Positions 43,354-52,303 of a stretch of DNA of 55,432 nucleotides are shown piece by piece. The translations under genes and the position numbers were made by a program. The stretch comes from SZAS-103 sp043747745. GTDB lineage: Bacteria > Pseudomonadota > Gammaproteobacteria > Xanthomonadales > Xanthomonadaceae. Below the pieces are notes generated by a model. It had not been told where the DNA came from. It did no database searches and saw only the letters and a list, made by a program, of their open reading frames with translations. Numbering within the stretch: the first letter of the stretch is position 1; each line of letters begins with the position of its first letter. The stretch lies in the NCBI GenBank assembly GCA_043747745.1, contig JAYTOP010000059.1, positions 1-55,432 on the forward strand, in the 5' to 3' direction.

Positions 43354-45596
43354 TCCACCGAGAGTCCATCCACCTTCTGCCAGCCGCGGGGCAGCAGGCC
43401 GCCGCGCGATGCGCGCGAGCCGAGATAGTCATCGAGATCCTTCCACGCAAGGCGCATCGGCGTGCGCTGGCCGCTGTGGACGAACAACGCTCCGTTCAAC
43501 GGGATTGCGGCGACCGCAGCGACGCGTTCTGTACCAAGTTTGGCGCGTGGAATCTCGATCAGCTTGTTGCCCTTGCCGCGATCGAGTTCGGGTAATTCGG
43601 CGACTGCGAACACGAGTAGGTGTCCTGCCGTGGTGATGACGGCGAGGCGATCGCTTGCAGCATCGGTGACTTGCGTCGGTGCGAGCACGCGCGCGCCTTC
43701 GGGCAGGGTCAGCATCGCCTTGCCGGCCTTCTGCCGGCCAGTGAGGTTCTCGAAACGGGTGACGAAGCCGTAGCCGTGGCTCGATGCGAGTACCAGGCGC
43801 GTGTCCAGCTCGCCACTGATCAGCGCCTGGAATTGCGCGCCCGGCGTGAGCGTGAAACGGCCGGTCAATGGTTCACCGTTGCCGCGTGCCGATGGCAGCG
43901 TATGCGCGAGCGTCGAGAAGCTGCGCCCGCTGGAATCGAGGAACGCGATCTGTTGCGTGCTGCGCGCGTGGATCGCTTGCAGCAATCGGTCGCCGTCGCG
44001 GTAGTTCAACTCGGCGGCGTTGACATCGTGGCTCTTGGCCGCACGCACCCAGCCCTTTTCGGACAGCACGACAGTGACCGGTTCGCTCGCCACCAGTTCG
44101 GTTTCCGAAATCGCCTGCGCTGCGCCGCGCACGACCAATGGCGAACGGCGCGCGTCGCCGAATTTCTTTGCATCGGCCAGCAATTCGTCCTTGATGAGTT
44201 TCTTGAGCCGCGCATTCGAGCCGAGCGTGTTCTGGATGCTCGTGCGTTCCTTCGCGAGTTCGTCCTGCTCGCCACGGATCTTCATCTCTTCGAGTCGCGC
44301 GAGTTGCTTGAGCTTGGTGTCGAGGATGTAGTCGGCCTGTTCCTCGTCGAGTCCGAAGCGCGCCATCAGCGCGGGCTTGGGTTCGTTTTCCTGGCGGATG
44401 ATGCGGATCACTTCGTCGAGATTGAGGAATGCGACCAGCAGTCCTTCGAGCAGGTGCAATCGGCGTTCGACTTTTGCGAGCCGATGTTCGAGCCTGCGCC
44501 GCACGGTCCGCGTGCGGAACTCCAGCCATTCGCCGAGCAGGCTCTTGAGGTTCTTGACCTGCGGCCGACCATCCAGTCCGATGATGTTGAGGTTGACGCG
44601 GTAGCTGCGTTCGAGGTCGGTGGTCGCGAACAAGTGGCCCATCAGGCCTTCGACATCGACGCGGTTCGAGCGCGGGATCAGCACGATGCGGGTCGGATTC
44701 GCGTGGTCGGATTCGTCGCGGATGTCGTCGAGCCACGGCAGTTTCTTCGCGCGCATCTGCTGCGCGATCTGCTCGATCACCTTGCTCGGCGAGACCTGAT
44801 ACGGCAGCGCGATGATCACGATGTTGTTGCCTTCGCGTGTGCATACGCCGCGTGCGCGGACGCTGCCGCCGCCCGTTTCGTACATCGCGCGCAGGTCGGC
44901 GCGCGGCGTGATGATTTCCGCTTCGGTCGGATAGTCCGGGCCGAGCACGTGTTCGCACAGGTCGCGCACCGAAGCATCAGGATCATCAAGCAACCGCACG
45001 CAGGCGCTGACGATTTCGTTGAGGTTGTGCGGCGGCACGTCGGTCGCCATGCCGACCGCGATGCCGGTTGTACCGTTCAGCAGCAGATGCGGCAGGCGTG
45101 CTGGCAACCAGCTCGGTTCTTCCAGGGTGCCGTCGAAATTCGGCGTCCAGTCCACGGTGCCGTGGCCAAGCTCGCCGAGCAGTACCTCGGCGATCGGAGT
45201 GAGCTTGGCTTCGGTGTAGCGCATCGCGGCGAACGACTTGGGGTCGTCCGACGAACCGAAATTGCCCTGGCCCTCGATCAGCGGGTAGCGGTACGAGAAC
45301 GGCTGCGCCATCAGCACCAGCGCCTCGTAACAGGCCGAGTCGCCGTGCGGGTGGTACTTGCCGATCACGTCGCCGACCGTGCGCGCGGCCTTCTTCGGCT
45401 TCGACGCGGCGCTCAGGCCGAGCTCGCTCATCGCAAAGATGATCCGGCGCTGGACCGGCTTCAGGCCGTCGCCGAGAAAGGGCAGGGCGCGGTCGAGGAC
45501 GACATACATCGAGTAGTCGAGGTAGGCGCGCTCGGCATATTCGCGCAGCGGGACTTGCTCGAATCCGTGGAAACTGGCTCGGGTTGGTGCGGTCAT
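43350..45596 (-). CDS. parC: DNA topoisomerase IV subunit A
   Basis: 748 aa from MTAPTRASFHGFEQVPLREYAE; the open frame extends 68 codons upstream without support. The catalytic Tyr is in FAAMRYTEAKLTPI; the quinolone-determining region KYHPHGDSACYEALVLMAQ carries Ser and Ala as usual. DNA-gate words ERAYLDYSMYVVLDRALPFLGDGLKPVQRRI and GTTGIAVGMATDVPPHNLNEI are present, followed by a degenerate beta-propeller C-terminus without a GyrA box, which separates it from GyrA. Decatenates daughter chromosomes with ParE. Confidence 0.96.
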   Translation of the reverse strand: MTAPTRASFHGFEQVPLREYAERAYLDYSMYVVLDRALPFLGDGLKPVQRRIIFAMSELGLSAASKPKKAARTVGDVIGKYHPHGDSACYEALVLMAQPFSYRYPLIEGQGNFGSSDDPKSFAAMRYTEAKLTPIAEVLLGELGHGTVDWTPNFDGTLEEPSWLPARLPHLLLNGTTGIAVGMATDVPPHNLNEIVSACVRLLDDPDASVRDLCEHVLGPDYPTEAEIITPRADLRAMYETGGGSVRARGVCTREGNNIVIIALPYQVSPSKVIEQIAQQMRAKKLPWLDDIRDESDHANPTRIVLIPRSNRVDVEGLMGHLFATTDLERSYRVNLNIIGLDGRPQVKNLKSLLGEWLEFRTRTVRRRLEHRLAKVERRLHLLEGLLVAFLNLDEVIRIIRQENEPKPALMARFGLDEEQADYILDTKLKQLARLEEMKIRGEQDELAKERTSIQNTLGSNARLKKLIKDELLADAKKFGDARRSPLVVRGAAQAISETELVASEPVTVVLSEKGWVRAAKSHDVNAAELNYRDGDRLLQAIHARSTQQIAFLDSSGRSFSTLAHTLPSARGNGEPLTGRFTLTPGAQFQALISGELDTRLVLASSHGYGFVTRFENLTGRQKAGKAMLTLPEGARVLAPTQVTDAASDRLAVITTAGHLLVFAVAELPELDRGKGNKLIEIPRAKLGTERVAAVAAIPLNGALFVHSGQRTPMRLAWKDLDDYLGSRASRGGLLPRGWQKVDGLSVE

Positions 45597-45727
45597 CGAA
45601 GGCTCGGAGAAGGCTGGCGCAGGTTGTCGATGATACGGGGCGCGGCTTCCGGGTGGGGACGCCGATGCAAGGTTGTGGACAAAGAGCGTCGCGGCAACAG
45701 CACCTGCGACAATCAACGCCGCGTCAC

Positions 45728-45763
45728 TAATTGCCTTGACAATTATTTTCTCGGCACTAAAAT
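45728..45763 (+). promoter_or_regulatory. promoter and MarR-type operator for the efflux operon
   Basis: TTGACA at 45736-45741 and TAAAAT at 45758-45763 are separated by 16 bases, a near-consensus sigma-70 promoter. A perfect inverted repeat TAATTG-N6-CAATTA at 45728-45745 covers the -35 box, the placement expected for an autorepressing MarR regulator. The ATG of the regulator is only eight bases past the -10, implying a leaderless or nearly leaderless transcript. Confidence 0.75.
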
Positions 45764-45771
45764 GACCGCCC

Positions 45772-46230
45772 ATGAGCCAGCCCGACCCCGCCGCCTGCAC
45801 TGCCGCTTATTCGCCAGCGGTCAACATCTGCCTGTTGGTCCGGCAAGTCCGTGATGGCCTTGCGCGTCGGCTGGAGGAGGATCTGGCCGCGAGCGGCTAT
45901 CCGATCAACCTCAGCCAGTTCCTGGTGCTGCGCAAGCTCGATGTGATCGGGCCGATGTCGGCGATCGACCTGGCACGCGCAATCGATCACAACCCCGGCG
46001 CGATGACGCGCCTGCTCGACCGCCTGGAGCAGATGGGCTATCTGCGGCGCACGCCGCATGCCGAGGATCGGCGCACCCTGCGGATCGAGTTGACCGACGC
46101 CGGCCTCGCCCTCTCGCACGCGTTGCGCGCCTGCGGCGAACGCATCGCCGAGTACGCGCTGCGCAACCTGGCTCCCGATGAGCGCGGTCACTTCGTCGCC
46201 CTGCTCGAACGCGTCCACGCATCGCTGTGA
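45772..46230 (+). CDS. MarR family transcriptional regulator
   Basis: 152 aa winged helix. The DNA-binding region is QFLVLRKLDVIGPMSAIDLARAIDHNPGAMTRLLDRLEQMGYLRRTPHAEDRRTLRIELTDAGLA, with the typical D-x-R wing. It is the first gene of the efflux operon and probably represses it through the palindrome at -35. No Shine-Dalgarno precedes its ATG, consistent with leaderless translation. Ligand unknown. Confidence 0.92.
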   Translation: MSQPDPAACTAAYSPAVNICLLVRQVRDGLARRLEEDLAASGYPINLSQFLVLRKLDVIGPMSAIDLARAIDHNPGAMTRLLDRLEQMGYLRRTPHAEDRRTLRIELTDAGLALSHALRACGERIAEYALRNLAPDERGHFVALLERVHASL

Positions 46231-46265
46231 ATCCGATGAACGCACACGACCGCCACGGCACCGCC

Positions 46266-47735
46266 ATGAATTCGTCCAGAATCGCTTTCGTCGCGACCGC
46301 GTTGCTCGCTGCATTGCTGGCCGGCTGCGCGAACATGCAAGGCCTGCAAACGCAGAGAGCGCTGACCGAGCCGAACAGTCTGGCTAGCCAGCACAGCCTG
46401 TCCGGAGTGACGCTGACGCCCGCCGCGTGGCCATCCACCGATTGGTGGAAAGCGCTAGGCGATCCGCAACTCGATGCGCTGATCGACGAAGCGCTGGCCG
46501 GGAATCCGACATTGGCTGCTGCCGATGCGCGCGTGCGGGTCGCGCTTGCGCAGGCTGGTGCGCAGGACGCCGCGCGTAAGGCGAAAGTGAATGCGGAAGC
46601 CCAGTATTCCGGTATCCGCATTCCGGCGACGGTCGCGCCCGATCCACTCGGCGGCCATTACCTTGGCGCGGAGATCCTCAGCCTCAGCGTCGGCTATGCG
46701 CCCGATCTGTGGGGCGGCAAGCGCGCAGCGTGGGAAGCCGCGGTCGATCAGGCGCATGCCGCGCAGGTCGATGCGCAAGCCGCACGACTCACGCTTTCGG
46801 CGAACATCGCGCAGACCTATGCCGAACTCGCGCACGCGGCTGTGCTGATAGATCTCGCGCAGCGCGAACTCGAGCGTTCGCGCGATACGCAGAAACTCAC
46901 CGCGCAGCGCGTCAAGGCGGGTATCGACAACACGATCCAGTTGCGCCAGACCGACGCTGCAGTCGCATCGGCGCAACGTGGCGTGCAGTCTGCGCAGGAA
47001 CAAGCAGCGCTGATCCGTGCCGCGCTCGCCGCGCTGGTCGGGCAGGGGCCGGATCGCGGGCTGCACATCGCGCGTCCACAAACGCTGGCTGTCGTTGCAT
47101 TGGAACTGCCATTCGACTTGCCGAGCGATCTGCTCGTGCGCCGCCCCAACATCGTCGCTGCGCGCTGGCGTGTTGAAGCCGCGCAGCGCGGCATCAAGGC
47201 TGCAAAAGCGCAGTTCTATCCGAGCATCAATCTCAGTGCCGCGCTCGGGCTTGCGTCGGCGAGCCTGGGCACGCTGTTCGAATTGCCATCGCGTTACGCG
47301 CAACTCGGCCCGGCGATTTCGCTGCCGATCTTCGATGGTGGCCGCTTGCGCGCCGGTCTCGCCGAGCGTGACGCGAACTACGACATCGCTGTCGCGCAAT
47401 ACAACCAGACGCTTGTGGATGCGTTGCACCAGGTTGCAGAACAGGTCATCACCCTGCGCGCGATCGATGCGCAGGTCGCGACCCAGCAGCAGGCGCTCGA
47501 CGCCGCCCAATCCGCATACGACCTCGGCACGAAGCGTTTCCACAGCGGTGTTTCGGCGTATCTCGAGGTGCTGTCCGTGCAGCAGCCCCTGCTGCGCGCG
47601 CAGCAAGGTTTGGCTGATCTGCATGCGCAGCGTGTGATTGCATCGGTGAAGCTCATGCAGGCGCTGGGTGGCGGCTTTCGGCCAGACGCGGCCCAGCCAG
47701 CCGCGGCGTTGCCGCAAGCATCCGCTCCGCACTGA
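46266..47735 (+). CDS. outer-membrane efflux lipoprotein, NodT/OprM family
   Basis: 489 aa from the ATG at MNSSRIAFVATALLAALLAGC; GTG at 46227, overlapping the marR stop, and ATG at 46236 are alternatives. The lipobox LAGC is followed by the RND-OMF N-terminus (WWKALGDPQLDALIDEALAGNPTLAAADARVR). The duplicated helical-barrel repeat is seen in SVGYAPDLWGGKRAAWE and ISLPIFDGGRLRAGLAERDANYDIAVAQYNQTL. The C-terminus is Ala/Pro-rich. It would form the outer-membrane exit duct for the downstream EmrAB pump. Confidence 0.92.
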   Translation: MNSSRIAFVATALLAALLAGCANMQGLQTQRALTEPNSLASQHSLSGVTLTPAAWPSTDWWKALGDPQLDALIDEALAGNPTLAAADARVRVALAQAGAQDAARKAKVNAEAQYSGIRIPATVAPDPLGGHYLGAEILSLSVGYAPDLWGGKRAAWEAAVDQAHAAQVDAQAARLTLSANIAQTYAELAHAAVLIDLAQRELERSRDTQKLTAQRVKAGIDNTIQLRQTDAAVASAQRGVQSAQEQAALIRAALAALVGQGPDRGLHIARPQTLAVVALELPFDLPSDLLVRRPNIVAARWRVEAAQRGIKAAKAQFYPSINLSAALGLASASLGTLFELPSRYAQLGPAISLPIFDGGRLRAGLAERDANYDIAVAQYNQTLVDALHQVAEQVITLRAIDAQVATQQQALDAAQSAYDLGTKRFHSGVSAYLEVLSVQQPLLRAQQGLADLHAQRVIASVKLMQALGGGFRPDAAQPAAALPQASAPH

Positions 47736-47772
47736 ATCCCATCCATCTCGCATCCGTCGGAAACCATCCGCC

Positions 47773-49008
47773 ATGAGCACACCTGCACCCGCACCGATCA
47801 CCGCGAACGTCCCGTCGACCAGGCCCGCAGGACGTCGCAGCATGATGTTGCGCCTGCTGTTGCTGGTGGTCGTGCTCGGTTTGATCGGCTGGTCGTTCTG
47901 GTATTTCCTGGTCGGTCGCTGGTACGAAAGCACCGACGATGCCTATGTCAGCGGCAACGTCGTGCAGATCACGCCGATGGTGCCGGGTACCGTGGTCAGC
48001 ATCGGCGCCGACGATGGCAGCCTGGTGCGCGAAGGCCAGTTGCTGGTGCAGCTCGACTCGAGCGATACCAAGGCGACGCTCGCGCAGGCCGAAGCCAGCC
48101 TCGCGCGCACAGTGCGCCAGGTGCGCGGCCTCTACAACGGCATCGACAGTTCGCAGGCATTGCTCGCCAATCGTCGTGTCGATCTCGCACGTGCGCGCGC
48201 CGATTACGCGCGTCGGCAAAGTCTCGCTGGCACCGGTGCGATTTCGACCGAGGAGCTCGCGCACGCACACGACCAGCTGTCCGCTGCAGAGGCCGCCGTG
48301 GATGTGTCCGCGCAGAAAGTGGCGAGCGACAGTGCGCTGGTGGACAACGCTGGCGTCGCGACCCAGCCCGACGTGCAAGCCGCTGCCGCGCAACTGCGTC
48401 TGGCCTACATCAACAACGCGCGCGTGCAGATCGTCGCACCGGTGACCGGTTATGTCGCGCGGCGTTCGGTGCAGCTTGGCCAGCGCGTGCAGCCTGGTGC
48501 GGCGCTGATGGCAGTGGTGCCGCTGGAACAGGTCTGGGTCGACGCGAATTTCAAGGAAACCCAGCTCAAGCACATGCGACTAGGCCAGCCGGTTGCGCTG
48601 AACGCGGACATCTACGGCAGTAGCGTGGACTATACGGGTCGCATCGTCAGTCTCGGCATCGGTACCGGCAGCGCGTTCGCGCTGTTGCCAGCGCAAAATG
48701 CGAGCGGCAACTGGATCAAGATCGTGCAACGCCTGCCGGTGCGCATCGCGCTCGATGCCGACGACGTGCGCAAGCATCCGTTGCGCATTGGCCTGTCGAT
48801 GAGCGTGGACGTGAACCTGCATGGGCAGGACGGCGAACTGCTGTCGAGCAAGCCGGTCGACAGGCCTGTGCTGACCACCAATGTCTATGAGCATCAGCTG
48901 CAGGACGCCGATGCACTGGTGGCGAAGATCATCGCAGCGAACCTGCCAGGCTCGGCGCATGCATCCGCTTCGCATGCATCCGCCGCGCATGCGACCGCAA
49001 GTCGCTGA
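47773..49008 (+). CDS. emrA: EmrA-like membrane fusion protein
   Basis: 411 aa. One membrane helix (about 26-47), then STDDAYVSGNVVQITPMVPGTVVSIGADDGSLVREGQLLVQLD, the split lipoyl motif. A coiled-coil hairpin (about 95-215) and the second half-lipoyl QIVAPVTGYVARRSVQLGQRVQPG follow. VWVDANFKETQLKHMRLGQPV is typical of EmrA. The tail is His/Ala-rich (ASHASAAHATAS). It bridges EmrB to the outer-membrane channel. Confidence 0.93.
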   Translation: MSTPAPAPITANVPSTRPAGRRSMMLRLLLLVVVLGLIGWSFWYFLVGRWYESTDDAYVSGNVVQITPMVPGTVVSIGADDGSLVREGQLLVQLDSSDTKATLAQAEASLARTVRQVRGLYNGIDSSQALLANRRVDLARARADYARRQSLAGTGAISTEELAHAHDQLSAAEAAVDVSAQKVASDSALVDNAGVATQPDVQAAAAQLRLAYINNARVQIVAPVTGYVARRSVQLGQRVQPGAALMAVVPLEQVWVDANFKETQLKHMRLGQPVALNADIYGSSVDYTGRIVSLGIGTGSAFALLPAQNASGNWIKIVQRLPVRIALDADDVRKHPLRIGLSMSVDVNLHGQDGELLSSKPVDRPVLTTNVYEHQLQDADALVAKIIAANLPGSAHASASHASAAHATASR

Positions 49009-49020
49009 GGCACGACCGGC

Positions 49021-50574
49021 ATGGCCGCTGTAACCGCCGAAACCGCGAGCGGGTTCCGACCGCCGAACATGGTGCTTGCGACGATCGGCTTGTCGCTCGC
49101 CACGTTCATGCAAGTACTCGACACCACGATCGCAAACGTTTCGCTGCCGACGATTTCCGGCAACCTCGGCGCCAGCGCGTCGCAGAGCACCTGGGTCATC
49201 ACTTCATTTGCATGCAGCAACGCGATCGCGCTGCCGCTGACCGGCTGGCTCAGCAAGCGCTTCGGCGAATCGCGCTTGTTCGTCTGGGCGACGATGCTGT
49301 TTTCGATTGCGTCGTTGCTGTGCGGACTCGCCCAGAGTATGGGCATGCTGGTAGTGGCGCGTGCACTGCAGGGTTTCGTCGCCGGCCCGATGTATCCGCT
49401 CACGCAAAGCCTGCTGGTGTCGATTTTCCCGCGCGACAAACGCGGGATGGCACTCGCGTTGCTTGCGATGGTGACTGTCGTTGCGCCGATCGCCGGACCG
49501 ATTCTCGGCGGCTGGATCACCGACAACTACAGCTGGGAATGGATCTTCCTGATCAACGTGCCGATCGGCATCTTCGCGAGCGTGGTCGTCAAGACGCAGC
49601 TGGCCGGTCGTCCCGAAGTGCTCGAAAAGCCGCCGATGGATTACATCGGCCTTGCGAGTCTCGTGCTTGGCGTCGGCGCATTGCAGATCATGCTCGACCT
49701 CGGCAACGACGACGACTGGTTCCACTCGCCGCACATCGTGATACTGGCAATCGTCGCGGCGATTTCGCTGTCGGTGTTCGTGATCTGGGAACTTTTCGAC
49801 AACAAGCATCCGCTGGTCGATCTGAGCCTGTTCCGCCATCGCAACTTCAGGGTCGGCACCATCGGGCTGATCGCTGCGTATGCGGCGTTCTTCTCGGTCG
49901 GCCTGCTGATTCCCCTGTGGTTGCAACGCGATCTCGGCTACACCTCGATCTGGGCTGGCCTGGCGACCGCGCCGCTCGGCATCTTGCCGGTCTTCCTCGC
50001 GCCGCTGGTCGGCAAATACGCAGGCCGTTTCGACTTGCGCATGATCGCGAGCATCGCGTTCATCGTGATGGCTGCGACGAGCTTCATGCGCTCGAGCTTC
50101 AACCTCGACGTGACCTTTGCGACGATTGCCGGCATCCAGTTGTTGATGGGCCTTGGCGTCGCGCTGTTCTTCATGCCGATCCTGACGATCCTGCTGTCGG
50201 ACCTGGACGGTCGCGAAATTGCCGCTGGTTCGGGCCTCGCGACGTTCCTGCGCACGCTCGGCGGCAGCTTCGCGGCATCGATCACGACCTTCGTCTGGAA
50301 CAACCGCACCATTGTCCACCACGCGCAGATGACCGAACGCATTTCGATGTACGAGCCGGCATCGCAAGTCTCGGTGTTGGCTCTCGGCGGAGGCGACCTG
50401 CAGCGCGGCGCGGCGATGCTCGAACGCACGATCGTCCACCAGGCATCGCAGATCGGCTTCAACGAAATCTTCTACGCACTCGGGTGGATCTTCCTGATGA
50501 TCATCGTGCTGGTGTGGTTCGCACGCCCGCCATTCGGTGGCGGGCCGATGGCAGCGAACACTGGCGGGCATTGA
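49021..50574 (+). CDS. emrB: EmrB-like DHA2 drug/proton antiporter
   Basis: 517 aa with fourteen predicted helices. DHA2 motifs: ATFMQVLDTTIANVSLPTISGNLGAS at the first helix, WVITSFACSNAIALPLTGWLSKRFG, AIAGPILGGWITDNYSWEWIFLINVPIGI at the fifth, and the C-terminal EIFYALGWIFLMIIVLVWFARPP. With the fusion protein and channel it forms a tripartite pump for hydrophobic toxicants. It is the last gene before the accessory region. Confidence 0.94.
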   Translation: MAAVTAETASGFRPPNMVLATIGLSLATFMQVLDTTIANVSLPTISGNLGASASQSTWVITSFACSNAIALPLTGWLSKRFGESRLFVWATMLFSIASLLCGLAQSMGMLVVARALQGFVAGPMYPLTQSLLVSIFPRDKRGMALALLAMVTVVAPIAGPILGGWITDNYSWEWIFLINVPIGIFASVVVKTQLAGRPEVLEKPPMDYIGLASLVLGVGALQIMLDLGNDDDWFHSPHIVILAIVAAISLSVFVIWELFDNKHPLVDLSLFRHRNFRVGTIGLIAAYAAFFSVGLLIPLWLQRDLGYTSIWAGLATAPLGILPVFLAPLVGKYAGRFDLRMIASIAFIVMAATSFMRSSFNLDVTFATIAGIQLLMGLGVALFFMPILTILLSDLDGREIAAGSGLATFLRTLGGSFAASITTFVWNNRTIVHHAQMTERISMYEPASQVSVLALGGGDLQRGAAMLERTIVHQASQIGFNEIFYALGWIFLMIIVLVWFARPPFGGGPMAANTGGH

Positions 50575-50680
50575 GTTGACCCGTCAATTGTTCTCTCTCC
50601 CGTCGACAGAAAACAGTGATGGGCAAGAAGCCCCGATGCCGAGCCGCAGATGACCGCACTTTGCGATAGATCACCGTACT

Positions 50681-51127
50681 TTATTGTGGCGTAGTGGCGT
50701 TTCGTTTTTTCGGTGGCCGCTTGAATCGTTCGATGCGCGGAAACTTCCAGTCACCCGGCGGTGTCGCCGTCGCAGCGCAGTCGAGCTTGCCTTTTCATTC
50801 ATCGATGGCGCACCACGTCAGCGCGAACAGGCTCGGCGCATGCAACCCGCCTTGCCGTGTCAGCACGATCAAGCCGTAGTGCCGCAATTCACGCAGTGCC
50901 CAGAACACGGTGTCATCCGACTTCCAGCCGTATCGCTTCAGCACAGACAGCGCCGCGCACAGATCGCCGTTATTCTTGCCGTTGAATTGCCGCGCAAGCG
51001 TGTCGAGCATCTTGACCGCCGTTCCGCTGTACGCGGCCCAGTTCGGGCAGTCCTGTATCGCATGCGGGGTGCCGATGTAGTTGCCCGATTCGCATCGGCC
51101 TTTGTCCTTCCAGCGCTTATGGGCCAT
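50681..51127 (-). pseudogene. element-borne small protein with in-frame TGA
   Basis: From the ATG at 51127 the frame encodes 110 aa (MAHKRWKDKGRCESGNYIG...LFALTWCAIDE) and meets TGA at 50795-50797. The same frame then continues for 37 codons (KGKLD...PPGDWKFPRIERFKRP) to TAA at 50681. The C-terminal text is like that of homologues I recall from phages and islands, in which IDEC-GKLD carries a Cys at the TGA position. The function of these helix-rich proteins is unknown (a replication or winged-helix role is possible). Truncation by nonsense mutation is the simplest reading; stop readthrough is not excluded. Confidence 0.6.
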
Positions 51128-51441
51128 GCTCGTCCCCCATCGCTCCCGCGCATGCGTTTTGCAGTCTCGGAACACTCGGCGGACACGGCCAGGTGATGCG
51201 TGGCGGCTGCGATGCAATCGCAGGCTTCGACTATTCCACGCGCTGGCGCATCGGTCAGCGAGGCGAGCGCATCGCATCCCTGCAACGCGAACATCACGCC
51301 GAGCCGCAGCAACGCATCCGCCGATGCCGATGTATGCTCGAACCCGCCAGCGGTTTGACCATCGCTCGCATCCGCCCCCTGCATCCCGTTGGCCGCCAAG
51401 CTCGCCGGGATGTTCAGGAGGTTTTTCTTCGCGGCGTTCAT
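50938..51441 (-). CDS. hypothetical protein of the accessory region, 3' end uncertain
   Basis: The ATG at 51441 overlaps the stop of the AlpA-like gene (ATGA), which supports it. The first about 105 residues have normal composition (AAKKNLLNIPASLAANGMQG, SADALLRLGVMFALQGCDALASL, CIAAATHHLAVSAECSETAKRMR). After that the frame becomes Arg/Ser/Thr-rich and overlaps the next gene by 190 bp, so a frameshift near 51140-51150 has probably removed the native stop. No family recognised. Confidence 0.45.
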   Translation of the reverse strand: MNAAKKNLLNIPASLAANGMQGADASDGQTAGGFEHTSASADALLRLGVMFALQGCDALASLTDAPARGIVEACDCIAAATHHLAVSAECSETAKRMRGSDGGRAWPISAGRTKADANRATTSAPRMRYRTARTGPRTAERRSRCSTRLRGNSTARITAICARRCLC

Positions 51442-51701
51442 GTCGCCGCTCGTGGTGCGCTGGCTTCGATAAGCGCGAGGATGGATGCAACAGGCCACGC
51501 CGTAATTCTGACCCCGAGCGCGCGCGTCGGTTGTGGATAGCGGCCATTTCGAACGCCTGCCCACCATGTCGATGCAGATACGGGAATGATCGCGGGAATA
51601 CCCGAATCGTCTTTCGTTGCAGGCTTGCCGATGATGGCGCGAAGCGGAAGATAGCCGGTGGTCAGAAGCCGGGTTGCGGCGAGTGTCGTAGTAGGTTGCA
51701 T
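51438..51701 (-). CDS. AlpA-type phage regulatory protein
   Basis: 87 aa. The helix-turn-helix region reads IIPVSASTWWAGVRNGRYPQPTRALGVRITAWPVASILALIEA, the standard AlpA/Prophage_AlpA (PF05930) pattern. In P4-like elements AlpA proteins activate excision genes. The stop overlaps the start of the following hypothetical gene. It supports the view that 50.6-53.5 kb is an integrated element. Confidence 0.85.
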   Translation of the reverse strand: MQPTTTLAATRLLTTGYLPLRAIIGKPATKDDSGIPAIIPVSASTWWAGVRNGRYPQPTRALGVRITAWPVASILALIEASAPRAAT

Positions 51702-51837
51702 GGAACCGTCCCTTGTTGCCCGTTGTTGGGTGGACGGCTCTCTAGATAGGCGCGAAAACGTGAGCGCGGTTGTTCAGATTATCGGGTGGCCGGATGTTCG
51801 CCCCGTCGGGCTAGGCGCGGTTTGAACGAGTGAGTTG

Positions 51838-52266
51838 CTAGTACGTTGTCGGGCTGATGCTTAGGGTGCCGTTCGCGTCGATTCCTATCCGGAATTTTCG
51901 TGTCTCTCGGGTTTTCACGGTTGCATCGGTTTCGACATGATTTCCTCGCCCGTGAAATGCATATAAGCCCCTGCCAGCGTCCCACGTTCCGATGATTCTG
52001 GAGCCGCTTGGAACATGGAGAACGACACGCTCGCCCGACTTGAGTGAGGCGACTTGCTTGCCATCCACGTAGAGGGAAGACATGCAACCACTTCCGTAAA
52101 ATCCAGCGTCCCGAGTAACGATCAAGATTGCGTCGCCGTCGGATTCACGCTGAAACCCTGTTGTGCGCTCGAATGGGGCCATCACCATGCTTTGGGTACC
52201 CGGCGACGTTGTCGCGCAGCCAGCAAGTATTACGAGGCATGCTAGTCCCACATGTTTTCGATTCAT
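51838..52266 (-). CDS. small lipoprotein, DUF2846-like
   Basis: 142 aa from the ATG at MNRKHVGLACLVILAGC; an open frame to 52314 adds a nonconserved leader. The lipobox is LAGC. The mature part is a beta-rich domain with ILIVTRDAGFYGSGCMSSLYVDGKQVASLKSGERVVLHVPSGSR, resembling DUF2846 and small lipoproteins carried on islands. GC is lower than the core genome. It is probably cargo of the element. Confidence 0.75.
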   Translation of the reverse strand: MNRKHVGLACLVILAGCATTSPGTQSMVMAPFERTTGFQRESDGDAILIVTRDAGFYGSGCMSSLYVDGKQVASLKSGERVVLHVPSGSRIIGTWDAGRGLYAFHGRGNHVETDATVKTRETRKFRIGIDANGTLSISPTTY

Positions 52267-52303
52267 TGCACTTTCCCGTGTAGCGCACCATGCGCCGTGA
52301 GTG

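Noticed and set aside
43620..45854. 744-codon plus-strand frame
   Set aside because: Antisense to parC, whose motifs are complete.
49204..50571. 455-codon frame on the minus strand (and one on the plus strand) inside emrB
   Set aside because: Both are shadows of the fourteen-helix emrB frame.
45728..50574. Genome-wide reassignment of TGA
   Set aside because: Many intact genes here end in TGA, including marR and the ATGA-overlapping pxp genes, so TGA is a normal stop.
50795..50797. Selenocysteine codon
   Set aside because: No selenoprotein family is recognised, no SECIS-like hairpin was seen right after the TGA, and the nearby integrase is plainly decayed. A nonsense mutation is simpler.
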